A DNA stretch of 64,000 nt from Kingella potus (GTDB lineage Bacteria; Pseudomonadota; Gammaproteobacteria; Burkholderiales; Neisseriaceae): positions 558,001 to 622,000 of the forward strand of contig NZ_UGJJ01000002.1 of NCBI RefSeq assembly GCF_900451175.1, written 5' to 3'. A program made the translations under genes and the position numbers. The notes below the pieces were generated by a model that did not search any database, had not been told where the DNA came from, and worked only from the letters and a program-made list of their open reading frames with translations. How positions within the stretch are numbered: position 1 is the first letter of the stretch; every line of letters starts with the position of its first letter. Below are positions 51,285 to 60,067 of the stretch, piece by piece.

Positions 51285-51644
51285 ATGGTTAGGATTCTTT
51301 ATTTGCAGTTTGCTGCCTTGGTTGCTGTAACTCTATTGTGTGGTGCTGCGGCAGGTTCTGCTGCGGCGTGGTCTGCGGTTGCAGGCGGATTAAGTTACTT
51401 TATTCCTTCTATTGCTGCGGTGCTGTTCTTAAATATTTTCCGCAATAAGCCGCAATATGCGGGTTATGCCTTTTTAATCGGAGAAGGTTTAAGAATAGTG
51501 CTGGCTCTGTTTCTGATGGTTGCAGTGTTTGCACTGTTTCATCGGAGTCTGAAATTTTTGCCGTTTCTTTTCGGTCTTTTGGCAGTCAGTCAAATCATTT
51601 TTTTTGTTTTTTGGAAAGCTAAATATTATGGCAAGCGCAAGTGA
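51285..51644 (+). CDS. atpI: ATP synthase subunit I (AtpI)
   Basis: A 119-residue membrane protein with four predicted helices (about 5-25, 32-50, 65-90, 95-113). AtpI helps c-ring assembly or magnesium supply and is not part of the finished enzyme. It is the first gene of the operon and overlaps atpB by 17 bases. Its place ahead of atpB is the usual one. Confidence 0.85.
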   Translation: MVRILYLQFAALVAVTLLCGAAAGSAAAWSAVAGGLSYFIPSIAAVLFLNIFRNKPQYAGYAFLIGEGLRIVLALFLMVAVFALFHRSLKFLPFLFGLLAVSQIIFFVFWKAKYYGKRK

Positions 51645-52500
51645 AACCATGACTGCGGCCGACTATATCAAACACCATTTGCAGAGTTTGACCAGTTTGT
51701 CCAATGTGGACAAAGGGCAGGATTTAAAGAATATCGCCGATTTTTCCTATATCAATTTGGATGCGGTGTTTTTTGCTGTTTTGCTTGGTGTTTTGGGTTG
51801 CTTCTTGTTGCGTAAGGCCGCCGCCGCCGCTACTTCAGGTGTCCCCGGTCGTTTTCAGGCTGCCGTCGAATTGCTTTATGAGTTTGTAGATGATATGTGC
51901 AAGGGCATTATCCATAATGCCGAATCGCGCAAAATGGTTGCTCCGCTTGGTTTGACGCTGTTTGTATGGATTTTTCTGATGAATGCCATGGATTTGCTGC
52001 CGGTAGATCTGCTGCCATTAACTTGGCAGGGTATTACAGGTAATCATCACGCGCTTTTACGTGTTGTGCCGACTGCCGATTTGAATACCTCTTTGGCTTT
52101 AGCGGTAGGTGTGCTGATTGTGTGTATTTATTACAATATAAAAATCAAAGGCGGCAAGGGTTGGGTGCATGAGCTTTTTACAGCACCATTCGGACCGTTT
52201 CTGTTTCCTGCCAATTTCCTGCTGAATATTTTGGAGTTTTTGTCCAAGACTGTATCTCACGGCATGCGGTTGTTTGGTAATATGTATGCGGGAGAGTTGG
52301 TGTTTTTGCTGATTGCGTTGCTGGGAGGTGCATGGGCAGCTTCCGGTAGCGTAGGTTTGATGGATCCTATTTTATTCTTATTCCATATTGTTGCAGGTTC
52401 TGCGTGGGCGATTTTCCATATCCTGATTATTACCTTGCAGGCATTTATCTTCATGGCCTTGGCTTTTGTTTATATTGGGCAGTCGCATGACTCGCATTGA
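51628..52500 (+). CDS. atpB: ATP synthase F0 subunit a
   Basis: A 290-residue membrane subunit that forms the proton half-channels. The essential arginine lies in H-G-M-R-L-F-G-N-M near 211-219, with conserved residues in the last helices. Five to six transmembrane helices. The ATG at 51628 lies within the end of atpI and is preceded by TTTTGGAAAG, giving a family-like N-terminus (M-A-S-A-S-E-T-M-T). Confidence 0.93.
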   Translation: MASASETMTAADYIKHHLQSLTSLSNVDKGQDLKNIADFSYINLDAVFFAVLLGVLGCFLLRKAAAAATSGVPGRFQAAVELLYEFVDDMCKGIIHNAESRKMVAPLGLTLFVWIFLMNAMDLLPVDLLPLTWQGITGNHHALLRVVPTADLNTSLALAVGVLIVCIYYNIKIKGGKGWVHELFTAPFGPFLFPANFLLNILEFLSKTVSHGMRLFGNMYAGELVFLLIALLGGAWAASGSVGLMDPILFLFHIVAGSAWAIFHILIITLQAFIFMALAFVYIGQSHDSH

Positions 52501-52598
52501 TTGCCGGATGATGTTTTTGACAGTACGGTTTTTTAGTAAGTTGTTTTAATTTTTTAATGTAGTTTAACCTTTTGTTTGATATTGAAGGAGTTCTAAAA

Positions 52599-52832
52599 AT
52601 GGGTTTGATTGCTATCGCTTGTGGTTTGATCGTTGCTTTGGGTGCACTGGGCGCATCTATTGGTATTGCAATGGTCGGTTCTAAATATTTGGAATCTTCA
52701 GCGCGTCAGCCTGAGTTGATTGGTCCGTTGCAGACCAAGCTGTTCCTGATTGCGGGCTTAATTGATGCTGCATTTTTGATTGGTGTGGCCATTGCTCTGT
52801 TGTTTGCCTTTGTTAATCCCTTCCAAGGCTAA
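52599..52832 (+). CDS. atpE: ATP synthase F0 subunit c
   Basis: A 77-residue hairpin of two transmembrane helices that builds the rotor ring. The proton-binding carboxylate is Asp56 in G-L-I-D-A-A-F-L; the polar loop A-R-Q-P-E-L is at 35-40, and the glycine-rich first helix is intact. A strong ribosome site GAAGGAG precedes the ATG at 52599, fitting the high copy number needed; the 98-base AT-rich gap before it may also raise translation. Confidence 0.95.
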   Translation: MGLIAIACGLIVALGALGASIGIAMVGSKYLESSARQPELIGPLQTKLFLIAGLIDAAFLIGVAIALLFAFVNPFQG

Positions 52833-52901
52833 TCCTAAATACAGACTGTTTTGCGTCAAGCAAAGGATGTTGATTAACCACAAATACGAAGGTTGAGTAA
52901 A

Positions 52902-53372
52902 GTGAATTTAAATGCAACCATATTTGCGCAGATAATTGTTTTTTGTATTTTGGTTTGGTTCACTATGAAATATGTGTGGCCTCCGATTGCAAAAGCACTT
53001 GACGAGCGCGCCGATAAAATCGCAGAAGGCTTGGCTGCTGCCGAGCGTGGAAAAAGTGATTTTGAACAGGCGGAAAAAAAAGTTGCAGAACTCTTAGCCG
53101 ACGGTCGCAGCCAAGTTGCTGAATTGGTGGCAAACGCTGAAAGACGTGCCTCGCAAATTGTGGAGGATGCCAAAAATCATGCGGCCGCCGAAGCTGCACG
53201 TATTACAGCACAGGCTAAGGCGGATGTGGAGCAGGAGACTAGTCGTGCGCGAGAAAGTCTGCGCGAGCAAGTTGCCGTTTTGGCTGTAAAAGGAGCAGAA
53301 GCAATTTTACGTAGTGAGGTTAATGCTGCAAAGCATGCGGATTTGCTGAGCAACTTGAAACAGGAGCTGTAA
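52902..53372 (+). CDS. atpF: ATP synthase F0 subunit b
   Basis: A 156-residue stator subunit: one N-terminal membrane helix (about 5-25) and a long charged coiled coil (about 30-140). The GTG start at 52902 (M-N-L-N-A-T-I-F-A-Q) gives the same N-terminus as other Neisseria; a TTG 9 bases upstream would add three residues. It ends 3 bases before atpH. Confidence 0.92.
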   Translation: MNLNATIFAQIIVFCILVWFTMKYVWPPIAKALDERADKIAEGLAAAERGKSDFEQAEKKVAELLADGRSQVAELVANAERRASQIVEDAKNHAAAEAARITAQAKADVEQETSRARESLREQVAVLAVKGAEAILRSEVNAAKHADLLSNLKQEL

Positions 53373-53375
53373 TCT

Positions 53376-53924
53376 ATGGCTGAATTTGCAACTATTGCCA
53401 GGCCTTATGCAAATGCATTGTTTGAGCTGGCTGACGAGAAGCATCAAGCAGAATCTTGGCTGGGGGCGTTGAAGGAATTGGCATGGATTGTACAGCAGCC
53501 GTCTATTTCTGCGCTACTTGATAATACGTCTGATACGGTTGAGCATAAAGCGAATTTCTTGCTTAATTTGCTATCTGATAGTCAGGTGGCAAAAAGTGTG
53601 GTATTCCGTAATTTTGTCAATGTAGTAGCGGAAGCAAAAAGATTTTTCGCTTTACCTGAAATTTATGCTCAGTTTCAAAATTTATTTTTATCAAATAACC
53701 ATACCAAACATGCTGTAATATATAGTGCTTTTGAATTTGCCAGTGAAGGACAAAAGGCTAAGCTTTTAGCAGACTTGGAACGTCACTTTAATACGCGTTT
53801 GGATGCTACTTTTAAGGTTGCGCCTGAGTTGATTGGGGGTATTAAAGTAGAAGTGGAAGATCAGGTGCTGGATCTTTCTGTGCGGAATAAATTGAATAAA
53901 TTGTACGCGGCAATGATAAATTAG
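53376..53924 (+). CDS. atpH: ATP synthase F1 subunit delta
   Basis: A 182-residue stator protein joining subunit b to the alpha/beta head. R-P-Y-A-N-A-L-F near 9-16 and the C-terminal G-G-I-K-V-E-V-E-D-Q-V-L-D motif are diagnostic. This gene is among the most AT-rich coding stretches of the window, in strong contrast to the genes before 51 kb. Confidence 0.93.
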   Translation: MAEFATIARPYANALFELADEKHQAESWLGALKELAWIVQQPSISALLDNTSDTVEHKANFLLNLLSDSQVAKSVVFRNFVNVVAEAKRFFALPEIYAQFQNLFLSNNHTKHAVIYSAFEFASEGQKAKLLADLERHFNTRLDATFKVAPELIGGIKVEVEDQVLDLSVRNKLNKLYAAMIN

Positions 53925-53934
53925 GAGAATTTTC

Positions 53935-55482
53935 ATGCAGCTTAATCCTGCTGAAATCAGTGATTTACTGAAGGCTAAAATTGAGAATTTAGATACCAAA
54001 CAAGAACTACGTACGCGAGGTACAGTAATTTCTGTAACGGACGGTATCGTCCGTGTACATGGTTTGTCGGATGTAATGCAAGGAGAGATGCTTGAATTTC
54101 CTGGTAATACTTTCGGTTTGGCGATGAATTTGGAGCGTGATTCTGTAGGTGCGGTAGTACTGGGAGAGTACGAACATATCAAAGAAGGCGATGAGGTTAA
54201 ATGTACTGGTCGCATTTTAGAAGTACCTATTGGTCGCGAGTTAATCGGTCGTGTCGTCAATGCATTAGGTCAGCCCATTGATGGTAAGGGTGCTATTGGT
54301 GCGGAGCTTTCTGCTCCAATAGAAAAAATTGCACCAGGTGTGATTGCCCGTCAGTCTGTGGATCAACCGATGCAGACTGGATTAAAGGCTATTGATTCTA
54401 TGGTGCCGATTGGTCGTGGGCAGCGTGAATTAATTATTGGAGACCGTCAGACCGGTAAAACAGCCGTAGCTTTGGATGCTATTGTCAATCAAAAAGGTAC
54501 GGGTGTTATTTGTATTTATGTTGCAGTGGGGCAGAAAGCGTCCTCTATTGCAAATGTGGTACGCAAGCTGGAAGAACATGGGGCTATGGAGCATACTATC
54601 GTGGTTGCCGCGACAGCTTCGGAGGCTGCTGCTTTACAGTATATTGCTCCTTACGCCGGCTGTACTATGGGTGAATTTTTCCGTGATCGTGGCGAAGATG
54701 CACTGATTATATATGATGATTTGTCGAAGCAGGCTGTTGCTTACCGTCAGATTTCTTTGCTGCTGCGCCGACCTCCCGGCCGGGAAGCTTATCCTGGCGA
54801 TGTTTTTTATTTGCATAGCCGCCTGTTGGAACGTGCGGCACGTATTAATGCCGATGAGGTTGAAAAACTGACTGAGGGTCAGGTAAAAGGAAAAACTGGC
54901 TCTTTGACTGCGCTGCCTATTATTGAAACTCAGGCTGGCGATGTATCTGCATTTGTGCCGACTAATGTAATTTCGATTACAGATGGTCAGATTTTCTTGG
55001 AAACTGATTTATTTAATTCAGGTATCCGCCCGGCGATTAATGCAGGTATTTCTGTATCGCGAGTTGGTGGGGCGGCGCAGACAAAAGTCATTAAAAAACT
55101 GGGTGGAGGTATACGACTTGCATTAGCCCAATATCGTGAGTTGGCTGCGTTTTCTCAATTTGCATCAGATCTGGATGAAGCTACCCGTAAGCAGCTCGAA
55201 CATGGTGAGGTGGTTACCGAATTGATGAAACAAAAACAGTTCAGTACGCTAAATACTGCCGAGATGGCATTGACTCTGTGGGCAATCAATAACGGGTCGT
55301 ATGGTGATGTTTCTGTTTCAAAAGCACTGTCATTTGAAGCTGATTTTTTAAACTTTGTCCGCACTCAAAATCCTCAGGTTTTAGAAGATATCAATAACTC
55401 TGGAGCAATGTCTGATGAGGCTGAACGGAGTTTGGATGAGGCTATGAAGGCTTTTAAAGCGTCTTACGGTTATGCTGCATAA
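53935..55482 (+). CDS. atpA: ATP synthase F1 subunit alpha
   Basis: A 515-residue regulatory nucleotide-binding subunit. Walker A G-D-R-Q-T-G-K-T near 169-176 and the R-P-P-G-R-E-A-Y signature near 282-289 are present. Ribosome site TAGGAGA precedes the ATG. The stop is followed at once by an AG-type uptake sequence (55482-55495) that reaches to the atpG ribosome site. Confidence 0.96.
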   Translation: MQLNPAEISDLLKAKIENLDTKQELRTRGTVISVTDGIVRVHGLSDVMQGEMLEFPGNTFGLAMNLERDSVGAVVLGEYEHIKEGDEVKCTGRILEVPIGRELIGRVVNALGQPIDGKGAIGAELSAPIEKIAPGVIARQSVDQPMQTGLKAIDSMVPIGRGQRELIIGDRQTGKTAVALDAIVNQKGTGVICIYVAVGQKASSIANVVRKLEEHGAMEHTIVVAATASEAAALQYIAPYAGCTMGEFFRDRGEDALIIYDDLSKQAVAYRQISLLLRRPPGREAYPGDVFYLHSRLLERAARINADEVEKLTEGQVKGKTGSLTALPIIETQAGDVSAFVPTNVISITDGQIFLETDLFNSGIRPAINAGISVSRVGGAAQTKVIKKLGGGIRLALAQYRELAAFSQFASDLDEATRKQLEHGEVVTELMKQKQFSTLNTAEMALTLWAINNGSYGDVSVSKALSFEADFLNFVRTQNPQVLEDINNSGAMSDEAERSLDEAMKAFKASYGYAA

Positions 55483-55505
55483 GGCCGTCTGAAAAGGAGT
55501 CTGAA

Positions 55506-56384
55506 ATGGCAGTAGGAAAAGAGATTCTCACCAAAATCCGAAGTGTTCAAAATACTCAAAAGATCACTAAGGCAATGCAGATGGTGTCAACCTCTAAAAT
55601 GCGGAAGACTCAAGAGCGAATGCGCTTGGCTCGTCCCTATGCAGATAAGGTTCGCTTGGTTATGAGCCACTTGGCGCAGACACAAGAAAATCACGGCATC
55701 AAGCTTTTAGACGAGCATAGGGAAATTCGTAGGGCAGGCTTTATCCTGATTACAACCGATAAAGGCCTATGTGGCGGCTTGAATGCTAATGTGTTGAAAA
55801 AGTTTTTGGCACAAGTGCAGGAATATCAAAGTCAAGGCATAGCTGTCGATGTGGTGTGTATTGGCAGCAAAGGTTTGGCGGCTTGCCAGCGTATTGGCTT
55901 AAATGTGATTGCCAGTGTTGTTAATTTGGGTGATACGCCTCGACTGGAAATTTTGGTAGGAGCGTTAACCGAGTTGTTCCGATGCTATGAAAAAAATGAG
56001 ATTGATATTATTCATATCATTTATTCCTGCTTTGTAAATACCATGCGACAAGAGCCACGCATGGAAGTATTGCTGCCGATAGGCAGAAATACTCTTGAGG
56101 AAGCCAGTAGGGAAGCACAAAGCTATAACTGGGATTACCGTTATGAACCTAGTCCTGTCTTAGTGTTAGAGTATTTGGTTCGCCGTTATTTGGAATCTGT
56201 GGTTTATCAGGCATTGAGCGATAATATGGCCTCCGAACAGGCTGCAAGGATGGTGGCAATGAAGGCTGCGACCGACAATGCGGGAAATGCCATCAAAGAG
56301 CTGCGCTTGGTGTATAACAAATCACGCCAAGCCGCAATTACCACAGAGTTGTCAGAAATTGTTGCGGGTGCGGCGGCAGTTTGA
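55506..56384 (+). CDS. atpG: ATP synthase F1 subunit gamma
   Basis: A 292-residue central-stalk subunit. The N-terminal coiled coil (K-I-R-S-V-Q-N-T-Q-K-I-T-K-A-M-Q-M-V region) and the C-terminal helix (R-Q-A-A-I-T-T-E-L-S-E-I) are conserved. The AAGGAG ribosome site is contributed partly by the end of an uptake sequence. An AT-type uptake sequence (56384-56396) follows the stop, unlike the AG type that is usual in this part of the window. Confidence 0.95.
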   Translation: MAVGKEILTKIRSVQNTQKITKAMQMVSTSKMRKTQERMRLARPYADKVRLVMSHLAQTQENHGIKLLDEHREIRRAGFILITTDKGLCGGLNANVLKKFLAQVQEYQSQGIAVDVVCIGSKGLAACQRIGLNVIASVVNLGDTPRLEILVGALTELFRCYEKNEIDIIHIIYSCFVNTMRQEPRMEVLLPIGRNTLEEASREAQSYNWDYRYEPSPVLVLEYLVRRYLESVVYQALSDNMASEQAARMVAMKAATDNAGNAIKELRLVYNKSRQAAITTELSEIVAGAAAV

Positions 56385-56425
56385 TGCCGTCTGAAAACTC
56401 GGAATAGAAAACTTAGGATACGATC

Positions 56426-57823
56426 ATGAGTCAAGGTAAAATCGTACAAATTATTGGTGCGGTGGTAGACGTAGAATTTCCGCGTGATGCGATTCCGCAT
56501 GTTTACGATGCTTTAAAATTAGTTGAAAACGACCTGACTTTGGAAGTGCAGCAATTGCTGGGCGACGGTGTCGTTCGTACCATTGCAATGGGCAGTTCTG
56601 ACGGACTGAAACGCGGTATGGCGGTAAATAATACAAATGCTCCGATTACCGTTCCTGTGGGTAAGGAGACGCTTGGCCGTATTATGGATGTATTGGGGAA
56701 TCCTGTAGATGAAGCAGGTTCTGTTGGTGCAAAGCATACTAGAGCCATTCATCAGGAAGCTCCCAAGTTTGATGAGCTTTCGTCAACTACCGAGCTATTG
56801 GAAACAGGTATTAAAGTTATTGATTTGCTTTGTCCGTTTGCAAAAGGCGGCAAAGTAGGTTTGTTCGGTGGTGCCGGTGTGGGCAAAACCGTTAACATGA
56901 TGGAATTAATCAATAACATTGCAAAAGCACATAGCGGTTTGTCTGTATTTGCCGGAGTGGGTGAGCGTACCCGCGAAGGCAATGACTTCTACCATGAGAT
57001 GAAAGACTCCAATGTGTTGGACAAGGTAGCGATGGTTTACGGACAAATGAACGAGCCTCCGGGTAACCGTCTACGTGTTGCGTTAACCGGTTTGACAATG
57101 GCCGAATATTTCCGTGACGAAAAAGATGAAAACGGAAAAGGCCGTGATGTATTGTTCTTTGTGGACAATATCTACCGCTACACGCTGGCGGGTACCGAAG
57201 TATCCGCGTTGTTGGGTCGTATGCCTTCTGCTGTGGGTTATCAGCCGACATTGGCTGAAGAGATGGGTCGTCTGCAAGAGCGTATTACTTCAACGCAAAC
57301 AGGTTCGATTACGTCCATTCAGGCTGTGTATGTGCCTGCCGATGACTTAACCGATCCGTCTCCGGCAACTACGTTTGCTCACTTGGATGCAACAGTCGTG
57401 TTAAGCCGTGATATTGCTTCTTTGGGTATTTATCCTGCTGTTGACCCTTTGGATTCCACTTCCCGCCAACTTGATCCGATGGTATTAGGTCAGGAACATT
57501 ACGATGTTGCACGCGGTGTTCAGTCTACTTTGCAGAAGTACAAAGAATTGCGCGATATTATTGCTATTCTCGGTATGGATGAGCTTTCTGCTGAAGACAA
57601 ACTGACTGTAATGCGTGCGAGAAAAATCCAGCGTTTCCTGTCTCAGCCGTTCCATGTGGCTGAGGTATTTACCGGATCGCCCGGTAAATACGTGCCGCTG
57701 CGTGATACCATTGCAGGCTTTAAAGCTATCTTGAGTGGAGAATACGACCATCTTCCGGAGCAGGCATTCTATATGGTGGGCGGTATCGAAGAAGCTGCTG
57801 AGAAAGCGAAAACGTTAAGCTGA
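56426..57823 (+). CDS. atpD: ATP synthase F1 subunit beta
   Basis: Catalytic subunit of 465 residues. Walker A G-G-A-G-V-G-K-T near 150-157, G-E-R-T-R-E near 181-186, and the signature P-A-V-D-P-L-D-S-T-S-R near 337-347 are intact, so an active enzyme is expected. Ribosome site TTAGGA precedes the ATG. Confidence 0.96.
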   Translation: MSQGKIVQIIGAVVDVEFPRDAIPHVYDALKLVENDLTLEVQQLLGDGVVRTIAMGSSDGLKRGMAVNNTNAPITVPVGKETLGRIMDVLGNPVDEAGSVGAKHTRAIHQEAPKFDELSSTTELLETGIKVIDLLCPFAKGGKVGLFGGAGVGKTVNMMELINNIAKAHSGLSVFAGVGERTREGNDFYHEMKDSNVLDKVAMVYGQMNEPPGNRLRVALTGLTMAEYFRDEKDENGKGRDVLFFVDNIYRYTLAGTEVSALLGRMPSAVGYQPTLAEEMGRLQERITSTQTGSITSIQAVYVPADDLTDPSPATTFAHLDATVVLSRDIASLGIYPAVDPLDSTSRQLDPMVLGQEHYDVARGVQSTLQKYKELRDIIAILGMDELSAEDKLTVMRARKIQRFLSQPFHVAEVFTGSPGKYVPLRDTIAGFKAILSGEYDHLPEQAFYMVGGIEEAAEKAKTLS

Positions 57824-57835
57824 TAGGAGGGCGGC

Positions 57836-58261
57836 ATGAGTGTCATGCAAGTTGAAGTGGTAAGCAACGAATATAACATTTATTCGGGCGAAGCCAGCTT
57901 TGCAGTAGTTCCCACCGTACAGGGCGAGCTCGGTATTTACCCACGACACGAGCCGATTATGAGTTTGGTGCGTCCTGGTGCGTTACGACTGCAGGTTCCC
58001 GGAAGCAGTCAAGAGGTTTTGGTTGCCGTTTCCGGAGGAGTGTTGGAAGTGCAGCCTGATAAGTTGACTGTATTGGCCGACGTTGCCGTACGCAGTAGTG
58101 AAATGGATCAGGCGCGTGCGGAGGAAGCCAAAAAAGCCGCAGAAAGTTCGATTGCAAAAGCAACAGACGATGAAGCTTTGGCGAAAGCACATGCGGCTTT
58201 GGCGGCCGCAATTGCCGAACTGAAAACACTTGACTATATCCGCTCTCAAAAGCATAAGTGA
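57836..58261 (+). CDS. atpC: ATP synthase F1 subunit epsilon
   Basis: A 141-residue subunit: N-terminal beta sandwich (Q-G-E-L-G-I-Y-P-R-H-E-P near 30-41) and C-terminal helical hairpin that can inhibit ATP hydrolysis. The ribosome site AGGAGGG precedes the ATG at 57836. Last gene of the operon, closed by a strong terminator. Confidence 0.94.
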   Translation: MSVMQVEVVSNEYNIYSGEASFAVVPTVQGELGIYPRHEPIMSLVRPGALRLQVPGSSQEVLVAVSGGVLEVQPDKLTVLADVAVRSSEMDQARAEEAKKAAESSIAKATDDEALAKAHAALAAAIAELKTLDYIRSQKHK

Positions 58262-58281
58262 ATTTGCAGTATTGTTAGTAT

Positions 58282-58320
58282 TATTAAAGAAAGCACGGCA
58301 TGTCCGTGCTTTCTTTAATA
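58282..58320 (+). terminator. intrinsic terminator of the atp operon
   Basis: A perfect 17-bp stem (TATTAAAGAAAGCACGG with its complement) around a CATGT loop, ending in an AT-rich run. It is symmetrical and could work from both sides. It does not use uptake sequences. Confidence 0.88.
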
Positions 58321-59035
58321 TCTGTATTAGAAGATTTGTCAAAATCAGGCCTTAGGTAAAACTGCCGAAGCGAAATTTTGCCGGATCCTATGGATTGGGT
58401 TTTTAAGCCGGTAGTGTCTGATGTTGCAAACTAGCAGATACCAAGACTTGGAAACGTCGACAGCCATATCTAAAATGACGGTAATGTTTGGCGATCAAAT
58501 GTGAAAAGTGGGAACCTGTTGGCAACAGACTGCAATAAAATTGTAGGATTTGTACTGAAAGTATTTTTGGATTTTTCGAAACTGCATTGTGAAAGTTCAT
58601 CCGATACCATATCGGCCGGAATGGGGCAGTTGCCGATAGCTGCCACATTTATTTGTAACCGATCAAACTGATCTTTGCCAAACCTTTCAGAGGGTATTTC
58701 GCAGACATGGATTTATCTGAGGACTACGGGCATCAATGATACCGGCTCGTTTCGAAGGAGTGCGAAGCCTCTTCCGATCCTGTTTGACGGAAGCAAAGCA
58801 TACAGCTAGTTATTCATATTTGAAAGAAATCAAATTCTGTTTCCGTCAAAGCATGATGATTTGTACGAAGCGTAACCGAAGTTAGAATATAAATGCAGGA
58901 ATGGCGGCGGAGGACATTTGTTTTTTGTCAGGTTAAGGCCGGAGTGGTATACCGCATAATTTTTTAGAAGATCCTCTTGATTTTGTATCTCTGCCACAAA
59001 ATTACCTGCATAGAATGATGCTAAAAGGAAATAAA
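58321..59035. other. 715-base stretch without a recognisable gene
   Basis: No convincing open frame: the longest (58403-58648, minus, 81 codons) lacks family features. No uptake sequence is present, unusual for this genome. Stops in all frames and moderate G+C suggest decayed DNA, possibly an old mobile element or a lost gene; I could not match it to a transposase. Confidence 0.5.
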
Positions 59036-59527
59036 ATGAACAAAATGGTGTACATATTGGTATGTGTGCTGCTGGCCGGATGCGCCGCTGTGTCCGCCGA
59101 CAGCGAGGCGTTGGCAGGAAAGTGGAAAGTAAGCAAAATCAGCGGAGAGCCTTTTAAAGGAGTAGCGGAGTTGTCTTTTGAAGTGCAGGAAAAAATGCTT
59201 TCCAGCTATGCGGGCTGCAATCGGATGAATACACGGTATTCTTCCGACGGAAAAGGCCGTCTGAATTTCGGATATACCGCTTCTACCCGTATGGCTTGCG
59301 CTTCCGATGCTGCCGAAGCGGAACAGCGCATCAGCCACGCATTTACCCAGACCGAGGCCTTCCGTATTGGCGGAGGCCGTCTGCTGCTGGAAGATGGCGA
59401 AGGAAATGTGCTGTTGCAGGCAACGAGAATGAGCGGACATGCGGTGGAGAAAGAAGACAGGCCGTCTGAAAATGCGGCGGACAAACCTGAAAAATCCAGG
59501 AAAAGTCATTTCGCTCCGCTGCATTAG
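59036..59527 (+). CDS. META/HslJ-domain lipoprotein
   Basis: A 163-residue lipoprotein with signal peptide and lipobox L-A-G-C at about 13-16, followed by a META (HslJ-like) domain: L-A-G-K-W-K-V near 26-32, Y-A-G-C-N-R-M-N near 59-66 and the R-M-A-C motif near 85-88. Such proteins are linked to heat-shock or drug resistance (HslJ and novobiocin) without a known biochemical role. The tail after residue 130 reads through an uptake sequence (R-P-S-E-N). The ribosome site AAGGAA fixes the start at 59036. Confidence 0.8.
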   Translation: MNKMVYILVCVLLAGCAAVSADSEALAGKWKVSKISGEPFKGVAELSFEVQEKMLSSYAGCNRMNTRYSSDGKGRLNFGYTASTRMACASDAAEAEQRISHAFTQTEAFRIGGGRLLLEDGEGNVLLQATRMSGHAVEKEDRPSENAADKPEKSRKSHFAPLH

Positions 59528-60067
59528 TCGTCGAAATGCTTTTTGTATCAATAATATAGGGATGTCAAACAGGCCGGCTATGGATAACGACAGGTTTGAA
59601 AAGGCTGCCGTTTGCGTTTTGAATCAGGCTAGCGATGTTTTTGCAATAAAAACAGTCATGCATTGCAGGTGTTTTTAAACGTAACCGATTGCAGATCGGT
59701 TATTTTTGCAATGGAGGGGTGTAAGCGTTCGTAGTGAAATAAAAAATCTACGGCGTTGTTGCGTCTTGGTTCGGAAAGGAGGATTTTCTAAGGCATTGAA
59801 AACAATGCCAAGAAAATCTGTCCCGTATTGTCCGCATTATCTGGGCTTGCTGCCTTACATCTTTTCTATTTTGTTCCATCATATATTTGAAACGGTGGAA
59901 TATTGCTGTATTGTCGTTTTGTTCGATGTATTTAGCCGGATGGATGAATTTGCATTTCCGTGGTGCAGAATTGGAGTTTTCCCGAAGGTTGGAACAGTCT
60001 GAAGTCCCGCAGCCTTTCTGCTGTCGGCATCCTCTGCATTACAAACAGTAAGAGGCCTCTTACTGTT
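59528..60067. other. 540-base gap with terminator and possible neisserial intergenic repeat
   Basis: No gene is visible. 59683-59707 holds a terminator (AACCGAT, TGCAG, ATCGGTT, then ATTTTT). From about 59728 to 59850 the order GAAATAAAAAATCTACGGCG, TTCTAAGGCATTG and CCGTATTGTCCGC recalls a widespread Neisseria intergenic repeat containing ACGGCGTTGC, TTCTCTAAGG and a GTACTATTTGTACTG segment; the match is partial and from memory. An uptake sequence at 60066-60078 marks the end of the NUDIX gene. Confidence 0.45.

Noticed and set aside
51846..51862. TTTTCAGGCTGCC, an island-type uptake sequence inside atpB
   Set aside because: It encodes conserved AtpB residues (R-F-Q-A-A) and is single in this region, so chance is likely.
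58403..58648. 81-codon minus-strand frame after the atp operon as a transposase fragment
   Set aside because: No DDE motif or recognisable family pattern; composition is not protein-like.
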